The notes under the pieces were generated by a model. That model was not told the DNA's origin, did no database searches, and saw nothing but the letters and a program-made list of their open reading frames with translations. This document shows positions 35,801-46,947 of a stretch of DNA of 64,000 nt, piece by piece. Source of the stretch: Tetraselmis striata (Eukaryota > Chlorophyta > Chlorodendrophyceae > Chlorodendrales > Chlorodendraceae); NCBI GenBank assembly GCA_006384855.1, contig VCJN01002438.1, positions 97,700 to 161,699 of the forward strand, written 5' to 3'. A program made the translations under genes and the position numbers. Every line of letters starts with the position of its first letter. The first letter of the stretch is position 1.

Positions 35801-37232
35801 CAGACGCAGACGTGCACGCACCAGGAAAGAGACACTACCATCAGGAACAGAGTGAATCAAGGCATGTCATGCCGCATACATGTGCAGCCACACAGGACTC
35901 AAATACCCCCTGCTTGCGGAAATTCGGCACGGGCGGCGCCATGAACTTGACGATCAATGGAGGTGAGCGTTACAGCGTGATGTGGCCAGTCCAAGGAACA
36001 CAGATGCCTGGGATGCCGTCCTCTCTTGGCCCAATATACACAGGGGGAGGGGGGGAAGGCGTTGTAGCAACTCCCACCATACCTAACCTGGATGTGCAGT
36101 AAAACCCAGGACGTGGCGATGTGCTTTAGGGCTGGCAAAGTCAAGGGTTGTGAGAGGCCAAATGCTTCCGCACCTTCATGCGCTTCTCCAGGACTTGTGC
36201 GTACTTCATGGCCTGCTCCCCAGGGAGCACCAAGTTGCCGCCAGGCGGGAACAGCTTGGTGGGGTCCTTGCCCAGCTGGCGCGCAAAGTCGTCGCGCTGC
36301 GACAGGGCGCGCAGCTTCTCCTCCTGCAGCACAAAGTTGTTCTTCTCCACGGCGTCCACTTGCCCCATGCGCTCGCGTAGGTCCGCCAGCAAGGAGCGCG
36401 CCTCTGCAACGTGGCCCTCTTCCTGCCGCAGCATGAGCGCGATGGTGGCGTGCTGCCTCTGCATGGAGCTCATCTCCGCCGCAAGCATGGCGCTGGTCTC
36501 CACTGCCTCCTTCAGCCGCTCAGACAGCGACGGGTGCGGTGAGCGACCACCAACCAGATCCTCCAGGATTGCTGTGGCGTCCTCGATTGCCTGCCCAGGC
36601 CGTTAAGGCGCCTGTCAGCCTAGCCCACCAGCCACCTGACTGATAAGCCAAGCCACGACCGCTCTCCTAGGCCCCAGGTAAGCGCCTCATAGGCCAATGC
36701 TGTGGAGATAGCGAGACGGGTTCATGGCACTGCGGTGCTAGCACCAGATAAATATACGTGATCTATATGCCCACAAAAATAACTAGCGGGGGTAAGTAGG
36801 GTACAGGTTGATGCGCATAGCGTACGTGCGTGATCCACTAGGGACAACCTGAACACCGTGCTTGGATATTGCCGGGGTTTCATGAGCGCACCCGCCCCCA
36901 CTAGACTTGATGGCAACGCTGACGACCGCATACACGGCAGGGCAGCAAGGATGAGCTGCACGGCACCGACGACACTCGGCCTGTCTCGAAAAGGCTGCGA
37001 AATACCGATAGGGCCCATCACCGGACAATGACGCGCCCGATCCTATGTCTCGGCCAATGCCTTGGATCTTCGGGTCCCCAGGCTCTAGACCTCTGGCCCC
37101 CCTTGAGATGAAACGGTAGGAAGAGTGGCTACTTCAGGAAAATGCTGTGGCAAAAAGGTCGGCAGAAGATGGAGTTGGTGGTGGTGGGTGGGAGGTTGTG
37201 TTTGCATGGGGGAGGGGGGTGGGCGGGGTGGG

Positions 37233-37265
<33 letters not shown>

Positions 37266-40200
37266 CTCCATCTCCTTGCGGAGGTGGCGTCCCTCCCGCA
37301 TCTGCGCCGCTACCTTGTCCTCGCCGGCGCGCCGCTGCTCATCCCTCTTCCGAAGCTCGTCCCGCTCGGCGCGCATGACCCGCACCGCCTGCAGTACTGC
37401 CTCGGGCGAGTGCTGGTCGCCCTCATTGCTGCGCGATCGGCCCAGGTTGGCGACGCGCCCGATCGCCGCCAGAGCGCGCAGTGGTTCAGAGAACTGCGCG
37501 CTCCCCTTGGCGCGGCCCAGGCTGGGCAGTATGAGGTCGGGTGGCGTGGGCGGCGGTGAGCCGACCGCACTGCCCGTGTTTTCGCCGTGCACAGCTGCAT
37601 TGTTGGCGAGGTAGTCCACCTTGCGCAGCAGATGCTCCTTCTCCGCCTCTAGCTGTGAGCACCGCTTGCGCAGGTGGCGCAGCTCTTGGAACCCCTCGCC
37701 GCCCTCTGCCTTTTGCAGCCTCTGCATCAGCTCTGCTACCTGCACCTGCATCCCCATAACAGCACAGTACACAGTACACTGTCGGATATCTGGCTGGCAT
37801 TAGGAAGAGGAAGAGGGGCAGCTGGGGTTAGGGGGGGACAAAAGGCATTGGGGCCAGATGGCCGGGAGGCAGCTGAGATAGAAAGGGTCAACAAATGTGG
37901 CTGGAGGTAGCAAAGATATCTTTGGTGTGCTCGCACCTTGTAGCGCTTGATGACCTCCGCGTCGCTAATCACTTCGTTCACCTGCACCGTGTTGACAATG
38001 TTCATGGCGCGGCTGGCAAAGCGCAGCGTGTGGGACGTCTCGTCCGCGTGGCTGGTGGAGGGGTTGACCGTGGCGATGATGGCCGTGCGAGCATTGCCGC
38101 CTGCGCAGGCGCCAGGGGTGTCAGGCCTCCCCATGAGACAGCAGCTGCCAGAGCGCCACCAAGAACAACAGCCTCAGCGTCCTCAGGGAGGGGGACCAGA
38201 ACGGATGGCTCACCGAGGCTGGGTTGCAGGATGCGGGTCAGCTTTGAGTTGCGGAAGGGGACGTGTTCCAGGTTGCGCCCCTCCGCCAGCTTGCTGATGA
38301 CATTGCCGAGCATCAGCAGGCTCAGGTTGATCTGAGCGCTCTCCTGCGCACGGACACCCTCGTTCTCTGTCTTCCCCAGTCGCTCACTGCCTGCAATATC
38401 ACACAGATGGAAAGTCCACAAGTGTCAGCACAAGCATAAAGCGTGCATATTGCATAGCAGCTGCAACTGCATTGCATGTGGGCTAGCAACGATCAGGACG
38501 TTAAGGAGGGCCTCTGAGCGGTACGAAGTCAAACGCAAGTCCAAAAATATGTGAGCGAGTATAAGCTACGCACCAGCCAGATCCACAAAGTTGAGGACAG
38601 ACACGCGCAGGGGCGAATTCTGTTTCTTGCACTCGATGGTCATGCGGAATATCGTGTGTGAACGGGAGGAGGCGTCGTTCATTTTGGTCGCCGCCGTCTG
38701 CCGGCGCGACATGCCACGGTCCAGCAGCACCCGCACGCGACCCACGCTCTCAACCACCTCCTCATGCAGTCCGGCCACCTGCCAATCCAGTGCGTCAGGA
38801 GGGACCCGTCAGCAGCCTGGCCACTCCTAATTGCGGCGTGGCGCTCCACACGCGGCGGGGTAGAAGGACCAACCCGGACGCCAAGCAGCGGGTCCTCCTT
38901 GATCTGCAGCCGGCTGCCAAAGTCGCCCTGGTGGAGGCGCTGAGCCTGCGTGGGCATGCCGAGGTCCTTCATCTCTTCGTTGTAAATCTCCAGGATGCCG
39001 ACGCGGATCATGTACGCGCCGCGTCCCTCTGCCTTTGCCTGTGGGAGCGAGAGGGGGGCAATCCGCGGCAGAGCATGAGCACAAGACGCTCGAGGAGGCG
39101 GCGTAATGAAATACTGGGGAAATGTATGCGTAGCTGATGGGATGCGCTCTGCTGCACCTTGCTGACAGATGCCAAGACCTCCTCTGCAGCCATGATGAGA
39201 ATGCCAGGCTCGGATTTTTTGCCAACGATGGTGTGCGTCTTCCCGCTCCCTGTCTGGCCATACGCAAACACGGTGCCATTGAATCCTTCCATTGCGCCCT
39301 TCACCAGGCCCTGCACCGTGGACTCGTACACGTCGCGCGTGCTGTCATCCTCCTGTGGGCATCCCGCGCGCCTCAGCAGTTTCCAGAGAGGAGTGGGGCT
39401 CTCAGAGGGCATGCAGATGGGGCCGGCTGTGCGGCGTACCTCAAACACAGAGTTGTACTTGAACACTGGCAGCTTGTGTTCAGAGTCCGCATAGAAAGCG
39501 GCGGCTCGTCGCACAGTGGCGCCCTGCTTCAGCTTGATGGTGTGATCCCGCGCGTCAAATTCCCACACCGTCTTCTCGCGCCGCTTCAGCGGCCGCGCGC
39601 GGACGCACACCTGTAGCAACACACAGGCCATAGGGGCGAGTCAGATTCACTGCATGTGAACAGAGAGTTTGCGAGCACCAAGGAAAACATAGCCATGCAC
39701 CTTGATGTTCTCTCTGGTGCCGCTGTGGACTGCCCGGAATGATGATTCAATGTCTGAGTCGCTAATGTCGGCTGGATGGCTCCGGGGAGCACCACGCATC
39801 GGGCTGTCGCTGCTCCGGCGAGATCCCCCGGGCTCCTGCCCTACTGGCACCGGCCAGCCGCTTCGGCTGTTGCTATTGCTGCGACGTCGTTCTTCGGGTG
39901 AATTGGCGCCCTGCGCCTGCTGCTTCAGAAAGGATGCCGGAGGATTCCACTCCAGCTCACGCTCCTCTCCGGTGGCGGTACTCTGGCGGCTCTGCCGCTT
40001 TGGCGGCGTGCTGCTAGCAGCTTTGGCAAAGGAGGCCAGGTCCTCCTCCAGCGCAGCCTGAACAGCAAGCGCTGGTCTGGTGAACGCCGTTCAAGGGGAG
40101 CAGCATCACCGGGACGTGTAGGGCAGGCTAATCAACAGTACTTAATAGACAAAGAGGAATAGAGGGATACCCAGTCCCACGATAAATGTAAATGTAGAAT

Positions 40201-42554
40201 GAGAAACATGTGTTCTACCTGTACCGTAAAACTGTTAATATACGGGTGCCGACACAGTTATAAGAGCACTGCGAATAAGTATCTGCCTTGCCTGCCAGAG
40301 GTCGTTAAATGCAGACGGAGTCATAGCAGAAGTATGGTGAATGCTCTTATAGGTTGCATGCAAGCCCAATTCGAGGCTTATAATATGGGTTCTTATAGGT
40401 GTGTCGGCACCCGTATTCCTGAATTTATTTTCATAATTCCACAATATATTAGCACAGCCAAGCTACTGCCCTCAAGCGGAAGGGCCCCACCTGGATCTCC
40501 CTCTCAGTGTCCTGCTTTGCTGGAGGAGGTGCCTGACCCTGGCCACCACTGAGCAACGCGGAGCGGCCCCAGCCCTTGCCGGGTGTAGCAGCGGGCTGCC
40601 CATTGGCGGCAGCCGCCCCAAAGCTGCCGGCCAATGGCTGAACCCTCCGCACGCCACTGCTTGGCCGGCGGGAGGCCTCCGCCGACCGCTCTGCCTCCTC
40701 TCTGGACTCCTCCTGGGAGTGCAGCACCAAAGGGGGGGGGGGGGGGTCAGTATCCTATCAGTAGCAGCATTCAACTGCCTGCAGCAGTGCGCAGCCGCAT
40801 CTGGCTGAGGGCTGCCCACCTTGCCCTTGATGTCCGCGTCCAGTTTGCCCAGCCTTGCCGCCAGGTCATCAAGGCTGTCAGATAAGTTCACTTCGTCCGA
40901 CGCCCGCCTGTGAGCCGGCTCTGGGTGCGCCCACTGCTCTGCGCCCAGCTTGAGCTGCTCGTGCGCCAAGGCCGTCTCCTGGGCAAACACCTAAAGCACC
41001 GGAGGCCATTGAGGGAGGGGAGCCAGCAAATAGGCACGGCAAGCCCCAGTTGCAGCGGAGCCAGGGCAGAAGGTATAGGATCGTACCTGCTGCTCCAGGG
41101 ACTTTGCGGACTGCTTCACTTGCTGCATGATCCCCGCCTTGTCAGAGGTGGTCAGCAGCTCCTCCTTTCTACGGGCCTCCTCCTCTTCCGCACTGCCAGC
41201 GGCGCCAGCCGGTATTGATAGCGCCTCGCCCACACTGCCTTCCCCTGCGGCAGCGCCCGCTGGCGGCGCCCCTGTCGCGCTGCTCCGCTGGGCACCCGAT
41301 TCCGTCATGCTTGCCTGCCGGTTCAGCTCTGTGCGGCGCTGCGCGTGCGCCATCTGCGCCCGCCGCCGCTTCACAAGCTCAAAGAAGTACTCGTCCAGCG
41401 GGTGAGCATCCACCACCTCACCGGACTCCACGTTCCGGAAGGCCGCCTCCCCTGTAGACTCGTCGCTGATATCCTCCCAGCCAGGCGGCAGCGGCGCGTT
41501 GATGGCCATTCGAGCGACTTCCCGCACATCCGCCTGGTCCTCCGCCAGCACCTGCACCATCGTAGTGCAATAGGTGAGACCGTCCGCTGCATGCCTAGCA
41601 CAAGGCAGGGCAGGGCAGGGCGAGATGGATAGGACAGCGCCAGCAACCTCCAGGTACTCTGCCATGTCATCCACCTCGGCCTCCGTGCACGGATGCTTGT
41701 GCGACGCATCCTGCAGCTCTCGCATGCCGCCGCGCCGCATGAAGATCTCGCCCTGGTAATAACCCATGAGCGGGTGCTCCCACACGCTTTCGCCCGTGCT
41801 CTGCAGAGGCAGCGGGCATCGCGCTCACTCACTAGCGCCGCCAACCCTTCGGGCGCTGCCTGCAAGTGAGTGTCCAGTAGGCGTAGCCGATCGGCTGCAG
41901 TTGCAGGGCGCGCCAGACCTGGTTGTTGTAGAAACGCCTGTGCGAGCCCTTGTCCCGGTACACTGTCCATCCTGGCGGCAGCGAGTCTGGGCGCGCCAGG
42001 TCCTGCGCTATATCCAGCAGGTCGGCGTCCTTGCCCTTCTGCGGGTGTGCCAGCAGCGCAAGCCCATGAGGTGGGTAAGTCGCTGCAAGGCTCACTCGGG
42101 GTGAATGCGCGCTTGCGCAGCTGTAAAGGATAGGCTTCCGGAAGCTAGACACTATCCGCATATCCACCCAGCCTAGGCATATTCTCAGCCAGCGGCCCAG
42201 ACCGGCAGGCTGTCCGAGTCCAATCCCGCCAGCCGACAGCCCGACGCACGCGCGAGGGCACCCCTGCTGCCCCCCGAATTAAGGCCGCTTGCGACACAAC
42301 GTATGGCATTCGATACGCGGTAGGTGGAGATGCTCGCCGCATAGAGGCTCTGAGACTGCGCCCCCCACTGCGCCCAGCACTCGACACCCCGCCAGTGTGG
42401 CAGTGCCGGCGCTTCCAGAAGTCACATGCCGCCGCGCTCGCGCCCCACCCGCGCCCCGCGGCGGACTCACCAGATCAATGCCCAGCTCCTGCCCAGCCAG
42501 CTCCAGGTCCGCATGGCCCCTTTTGTCCTCCTGGCCGTTGGCATACTGTGCCAT
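32858..42554 (-). CDS. kinesin-7-like motor protein with N-terminal tandem WW domains
   Basis: This gene encodes a plus-end-type microtubule motor of the CENP-E/kinesin-7 kind. The proposed start is the ATG at 42554 (exon 42471-42554). About 22 exons run to the stop at 32858, with GT-AG borders where checked (42038 to 41919; 41800 onward). Order: two WW modules (about 41396-41981), a Ser/Arg/Pro-rich linker, the motor (about 37937-39611) with P-loop GQTGSGKT at 39236-39259, a kinesin-7 type neck, then Glu/Arg-rich coiled coils, a Tyr/Pro/Gly-rich segment (about 34090-34447) and a final coiled coil ending GAQPAK. The motor lies internally, after some 400 residues. A neighbouring CEP164-like gene wrongly fused by my reading is possible, but exon phases join cleanly. 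Confidence 0.82.
34525..34551. repeat. poly-G tract (27), kinesin intron
   Basis: In the transcript this is a C run within about ten bases of a GTGGGAACG donor-like start. Confidence 0.95.
37234..37262. repeat. poly-G tract (29), kinesin intron
   Basis: In the transcript this is a C run starting right after the GTG of the splice donor that follows the exon ending RHLRKEME. Confidence 0.95.
37937..39611 (-). other. kinesin motor domain and neck
   Basis: Successive exons give [12 protein letters not shown] (from 39611), then [62 protein letters not shown], and switch [17 protein letters not shown]. Switch II (VDLAGSER) is split by an intron between 38573 and 38392. The motor ends with [32 protein letters not shown] and [20 protein letters not shown], followed by [10 protein letters not shown]. 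The VNEV and KRY neck pattern is the kinesin-7/CENP-E hallmark. All nucleotide-contacting motifs are intact. Confidence 0.92.
40732..40746. repeat. poly-G tract (15), kinesin intron
   Basis: In the transcript a C run about 20 bases before the acceptor of the exon starting [10 protein letters not shown]. Confidence 0.95.
41396..42554 (-). other. tandem WW domains of the CEP164 type
   Basis: Exon 1 ends in AGQELGIDL and exon 2 starts [18 protein letters not shown], which resembles the lead-in to the WW domain of centriolar protein CEP164. WW1 is split by an intron: [20 protein letters not shown] before it, [15 protein letters not shown] after it. WW2 is in one exon (41396-41494): [19 protein letters not shown], then a run ending [15 protein letters not shown]. 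Here the second conserved Trp is replaced, by Ala-His-Pro in place of Trp-x-His-Pro. WW domains bind Pro-rich ligands and could target the motor to a ciliary or centriolar partner. Confidence 0.75.
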
Positions 42555-42984
42555 GGTTGCAACTCGCTGACGCGAGTTGAAGGGCGGGATGGGGAGTGGG
42601 GATGGGTGCCACGGGCCGCGCCAGGGCAGGGGTACCCCGCCGTAGGCACGAGTACCAACAGGTACCGGTACCCGTTTCTAATTCTGGGGAACTGCCCTTT
42701 TTGTAATTCACACCGGTACCCGTACCCTGACCTGTCCAAGGTAATACGATTATGACGGTTACCTACATGAAGCCCATAATAAATACAGTACTCGAAAAGC
42801 CGCTAGATCGGATTTAGTCGCATGTATATTCACCGCTATCAATCTAGGAAAACCCCATACTGTATTCGAAAAGCCGCTAGTATAGTATGTATCAGTATCA
42901 AGGAGTCGTCTAGGACGTCGTGACTCCGTAGTCAGTAAATCTAGGACAAAACGATTAAAAATATATACAGTGACTATACCGATA
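42555..42984. other. kinesin upstream region
   Basis: No gene. The first 200 bases are rich in GGTACC-type short palindromes (around 42630-42730). A short direct repeat (tcgaaaagccgctag) occurs near 42793 and 42868. Beyond about 42760 the DNA becomes AT-rich. No clear TATA box was identified for the kinesin gene. Confidence 0.5.
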
Positions 42985-43120
42985 TAATAAACATTGCGTC
43001 CCCCCCCCCCCCCCCCGTTCACTATATCGGTATGTTCACTATATCGGTGTTCATTATAAGCAGGCCCACCCGACCGCTATAGTAAACGGTTTACTAAATC
43101 GGTACTATTGTTTATTGTAA
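42985..43120. repeat. poly-C plus GTTCACTATATCGGTA module, copy 1
   Basis: A run of 17 C (43000-43016) preceded by cattgcgt is followed by gttcactatatcggta and a second, overlapping variant copy. Degenerate copies of the ATCGGTA core continue to about 43120. Confidence 0.8.
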
Positions 43121-43569
43121 CGGTGACCCGTTCACTGTAGCAGTCTGTGCCCATGCAAGGCAACATGTGACTGGATTTGTGTTTCAAGAGTTCTTGATTA
43201 CTTTACATGGCTTTCTAAGGTGCCGGAGAGGGCAGGAGTGACTACGGTGCTGGGGGGCGGGGAGCGGGAGATGGTGCAGGAAGTCGCTGCACCCTTGCGC
43301 GCCACAGCGCTCTAGGCTGGGTTGAGGCCCTCCAGGCCTTATCCTGCAGTTGTCTAGATAGGAACAGCGCTGCTCGGTGGGCGTCGCCATGGCGCGATGG
43401 CGACAGACGCGATGGGGCAGTTGAGTGGCGGTGGGCGCAATGTGCCGCAGTGTGCCGCCGCCGCCGCCGCCGCCGAGTGGCTGTAGAGGCCTCTGCGCCC
43501 GTACTGGAACGGTACCGGCTATCGGAACACGCCAACGGCCGGGTTCGGCGTCGGCAACACTGCCGTTAT

Positions 43570-43785
43570 GTAGAGAAGTTTACTATATCGGTATAGTTTG
43601 GGGCATTGTGTCCCCCCCCCCCCCCCGTTCACTATAGCGGTAAGTTTATTATATTGGTAAGTTTATTATAGGGGTATACATAGGGATTTTTCCCGGTGTT
43701 AAGAATCCGTCCCCCCCCCCGTTCACTATATCGGTATGTTCACTATATCGGTATTCATTATATCGGTATAGTCACTGTATTGTCA
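43570..43785. repeat. poly-C plus GTTCACTATATCGGTA modules, copies 2 and 3
   Basis: C runs at 43612-43626 and 43711-43720 are each followed by gttcactata(t/g)cggta. Further variants (ttattatattggta, tcattatatcggta) fill the gaps. With 42985-43120 this makes three poly-C modules and about ten copies of the short core. Confidence 0.8.
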
Positions 43786-44180
43786 TCGCGTGCTTTTCGG
43801 GCCCATCCGGTACGTATCCAGGCCTTCCGGGCCACCCCGCGAGCCATGCGTCGCGACTGCCGCCCAGTCCACCGATCCACCACCCGCGCCCGGAACCTGC
43901 CGCCTATTCAGTGCCGCCCTGCCCGTCCGGAGCCATGCATATATAGGGGCCAATTCTGGGGCCTCGGTCATGATAACAGCAAGTCGATTTATATTATAGG
44001 TCGGTCAAACTTGCGATGTGGGAAATGCGGAACGGAGGTGGCCGGTGGTTGTCAAGACTCATTGGGTGCCAGAATATACCTGCATATCGGTGTGTTAGAG
44101 TGCACTCGGACATGCAACACATTGTGATGCACCGAAACCATATGTTGTGGGCCACATATACGTGCTGTACATATAGTCAA

Positions 44181-44480
44181 GCTGAAAGTACTACTAAGAG
44201 GTCGGAATGCAGGTGACCCCGGTTCCACTTGAATACGCCGTATATGTCTATGCATGTATTCTTTATTATCTCCCATATGTGTAATGTACATATGTTAAAG
44301 CTTGATGTACTACTAAGAGGTTAGAATGCAGGTGACCCCGGTTCCACTTCTATGTTTTATATTGCGGCTTCGTTGATGTTAAATCAGTTTCAATCCCGGA
44401 CTAGTCATTGCGAATCACCTCGGTTCCTACAATGACTTACAATGCTGTATGTTGTCGTAGATAACCGAAGCTCATGTATT
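44181..44480 (+). repeat. partial copies of the 45.4-47.0 kb repeat unit
   Basis: The segment tactactaagaggt followed by gaatgcaggtgacccc occurs at about 44189 and 44309. The second copy continues into ttgcggcttcgttg, cggactagtcattgcgaatc and gtagataaccgaagctcat. The same order is seen in the tandem repeats at about 45909-46080 and 46580-46760. Confidence 0.8.
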
Positions 44481-45053
44481 GTTCTGATTCCCCTACCTCT
44501 TGGGTTGAGCGGAGGAAAAGGGGGACCGCGTCCGAAATCGCCTGGAATAAGAGAAAATCGATACCGGTTACAATACGGTTTTATGACGGATATTTAGGCG
44601 TCCGTCCTCCGTCCTCCGTTCTATATCATACGCGTTTCGTGCATAAACCGTCATACGTTCGGTATTCGATCGTTTTATTTCACGGTGCAGGTACGGCACA
44701 ATTCTGAATGGACGCGCGTGTATTCTAGCCCAGGCACGTCATATATCCGTCTGATACGCCAAAATAACGCGGTACCGCAGCGCGTTTTTACTGCTGAATC
44801 AGCAAGCGAGACGTGCCCGCCTCTTTTATAGAGCGACTGTACGGTAGTCCGAGTATATGCTGTATAAAGATGATGCTGTAAAAAGGGGTCGCCGCGGTGC
44901 GGGGGCAGTCCGCCGACCCGGGGCCCGGCGTCCGTCGACGGACGGGCGACGGTCGAACGACGGCGTCCGGCGTCCGGTGCCGGTACAGGCGGCGGGCATG
45001 GCGATTCGCGCCGTGCCCGCCCCGTAGACCTGACGACCGGCCCGACCTGCGCG

Positions 45054-45123
45054 GCCTCGTGCGGGATGCGGGCCGCCTGTAGGCGGCTTGTAATGTATTG
45101 CTGATCTTGTAATATGCTGCTTT

Positions 45124-45161
<38 letters not shown>

Positions 45162-45393
45162 AAATACTGCTTTTAGCGGTGGGTTGGGTACTGGCCTTTT
45201 TGTAATGCACACCAGTAGTCAGCGGCCCGCTTCTACGCGGCTTGTAGATTTAATCTGTTTTACAAATTAATACGTTTCTTAAAAAAACAATTACTGACAA
45301 ATCTAACGCTAAAAGCAGTATTACCCGGAAAACACAGTATTACAAGATCAACACTACAAGCCGGCTAAAAGTGGCCCGCATCCCGCACCAGGC
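45054..45393. mobile_element. MITE-like inverted-repeat sequence
   Basis: The left arm (from gcctcgtgcgggatgcgggcc at 45054 to about 45125) is matched in inverse orientation by the right arm (about 45310-45393, ending ggcccgcatcccgcaccagg). Arms are about 75-85 bp with several differences. The centre holds the longest homopolymer of the window, 35 G at 45126-45160. There is no coding capacity. Confidence 0.6.
45126..45160. repeat. poly-G tract (35), longest in window
   Basis: Uninterrupted G run next to the left arm of the MITE-like inverted repeat. Confidence 0.95.
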
Positions 45394-45603
45394 TCAACCC
45401 AAGAGGTAGGGGCACCTCCACAAATCCCCGGCGCGAAGCGCCGCTTAGTGGATATTTATGATGCTAAAATAAGAAATGTCCGCCGGTGTAGTGTGTGCTT
45501 CATCCTTGCCGCCCCGTGATTGCTCTGTTTCAAGTCTAGCACAGAACCTACACGAATTGACACGCACACGCTGTGCCACGGAGAGTAGAAGCTAAATGAG
45601 AAG

Positions 45604-45906
45604 ATGAACCTCGTCCAAGCCGAGGCCAGTCCCAAGGCCAATCGCGAGCGCAAGCCCGCGGCACCCAATGCCAACCCCAAGCCCAATGCCAAGTCTGGCC
45701 CCAAGCCCGCTGCACCCAAGGCCAACCCCAAGCCCGAGGAACCAGCGCCGGAGGCGGAGGCTCATGTAGCTTTGGCGGTGCGCATGTACGCCAACTGTGG
45801 CAAAGTAAAGCAAAAAGTGCTAGTAATATTGTTCTATCTTGGTTCAGAGCGAAAGGATCGCCCGCCGCGCGTATTTATATTGTACCGTGGATGTAGTAAA
45901 GCTTAA
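45604..45906 (+). CDS. short Lys/Pro/Ala-rich ORF in tandem repeat unit 1
   Basis: A 100-codon ORF starts MNLVQAEASPKANRERKPAA and continues with repeated PK/AN/AAP blocks, like the disordered tail of a histone H1-type protein, then a less biased C-terminal third (HVALAVRMYANCGKVKQKVL). No globular domain is recognised. The reverse strand of the same segment gives a Gly/Leu-rich ORF, so composition alone does not prove coding. The reading frame is kept in unit 2, which supports translation weakly. Confidence 0.3.
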   Translation: MNLVQAEASPKANRERKPAAPNANPKPNAKSGPKPAAPKANPKPEEPAPEAEAHVALAVRMYANCGKVKQKVLVILFYLGSERKDRPPRVFILYRGCSKA

Positions 45907-46274
45907 TGTACTACTAAGAGGTCAGAATGCAGGTGACCCCATTTCCACTTCCACATTATATATTGCGGCTTCGTTATTGTTAAATCACTTTTCAATCCCG
46001 GACTAGTCATTGCGAATCGAGGTCACCTCGATTCCTCGAATGACTAAGGATGACGTATGTCGTAGATAACCGAAGCTCATACATTGTGCTTAGGAATATT
46101 CATGATGCAATAATAAGAAACGTCTGCCGGTAGTGTGTGCTTCATCCTTGCCGTCCCGTGATCGCGATGTTTTCAAGTGTAGCGCAACAGCACCCCTCCC
46201 ATCACACCAAAGTCACCTATACACGAACGGACACGCGCACGCTGTGCCACGGAGAGTAGAAGCTAAATGAGAAG

Positions 46275-46580
46275 ATGAACCTCATCCAAGCCGAGGCCAA
46301 TCCCAAGGCCAATCGCGACGAGCGCAAGCCCGCGGCACCCAATGCCAACCCCAAGCCCAATGCCAAGTCTGGCCCCAAGCCCGCTGCACCCAAGGCCAAC
46401 CCCAAGCCCGAGGAACCAGCGCCGGAGGCGGAGGCTCATGTAGCTTTGGCGGTGCGCATGTACGCCAACTGTGGCAAAGTAAAGCAAAAAGTGCTAGTAA
46501 TATTGTTCTATCTTGGTTCAGAGCGAAAGGATCGCCCGCCGCGCGTATTTATATTGTACCGTGGATGTAGTAAAGCTTAA
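46275..46580 (+). CDS. short Lys/Pro/Ala-rich ORF in tandem repeat unit 2
   Basis: A 101-codon copy of the unit 1 ORF. It differs by a three-base insertion (NRDERK for NRERK) and two early substitutions (V to I, S to N). An in-frame indel with otherwise near-identical sequence is consistent with either constraint or recent duplication. Function is unknown. Confidence 0.3.
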   Translation: MNLIQAEANPKANRDERKPAAPNANPKPNAKSGPKPAAPKANPKPEEPAPEAEAHVALAVRMYANCGKVKQKVLVILFYLGSERKDRPPRVFILYRGCSKA

Positions 46581-46947
46581 TGTACTACTAAGAGGTCAGA
46601 ATGCAGGTGACCCCATTTCCACTTCCACATTATATATTGCGGCTTCGTTATTGTTAAATCACTTTTCAATCCCGGACTAGTCATTGCGAATCGAGGTCAC
46701 CTCGATTCCTCGAATGACTAAGGATGACGTATATCGTAGATAACCGAAGCTCATACATTGTGCTTAGGAATATTCATGATGCAATAATAAGAAACGTCTG
46801 CCGGTAGTGTGTGCTTCATCCTTGCCGTCCCGTGATCGCGATGTTTTCAAGTGTAGCGCAACAGCACCCCTCCCATCACACCAAAGTCACCTATACACGA
46901 ACGGACACGCGCACGCTCTGCCACGGAGAGTAGAAGCTAAATGAGAA

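Larger units (their letters stand above)
32858..37743 (-). other. kinesin tail: coiled coils and low-complexity segments
   Basis: After the neck, several exons have heptad-rich Glu/Arg/Lys/Leu/Ala sequence: [14 protein letters not shown] onward (37264-37743), a block ending [15 protein letters not shown] (36159-36503), [20 protein letters not shown] (35330-35668), and [20 protein letters not shown] (about 34801-34960). A Gly/Tyr/Pro/His-rich segment (34089-34447) and an Arg-rich segment (about 33341-33558) follow. The last exon (32858-33200) is a strong coiled coil. The tail probably dimerises and binds cargo. Exon borders near 36600 and 34600 are uncertain. Confidence 0.75.
44490..45412. repeat. 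possible element bounded by a 21-bp perfect inverted repeat
   Basis: cccctacctcttgggttgagc at 44490-44510 is matched in inverse orientation at 45392-45412. The right copy directly abuts the inner inverted repeat ending at 45393. The enclosed 0.9 kb has no recognisable ORF. No target-site duplication was seen. Confidence 0.4.

Noticed and set aside
45456..45813. Minus-strand Gly/Leu repeat ORFs in the tandem array
   Set aside because: They are the complement of the Lys/Pro/Ala-rich ORF and have no independent support.
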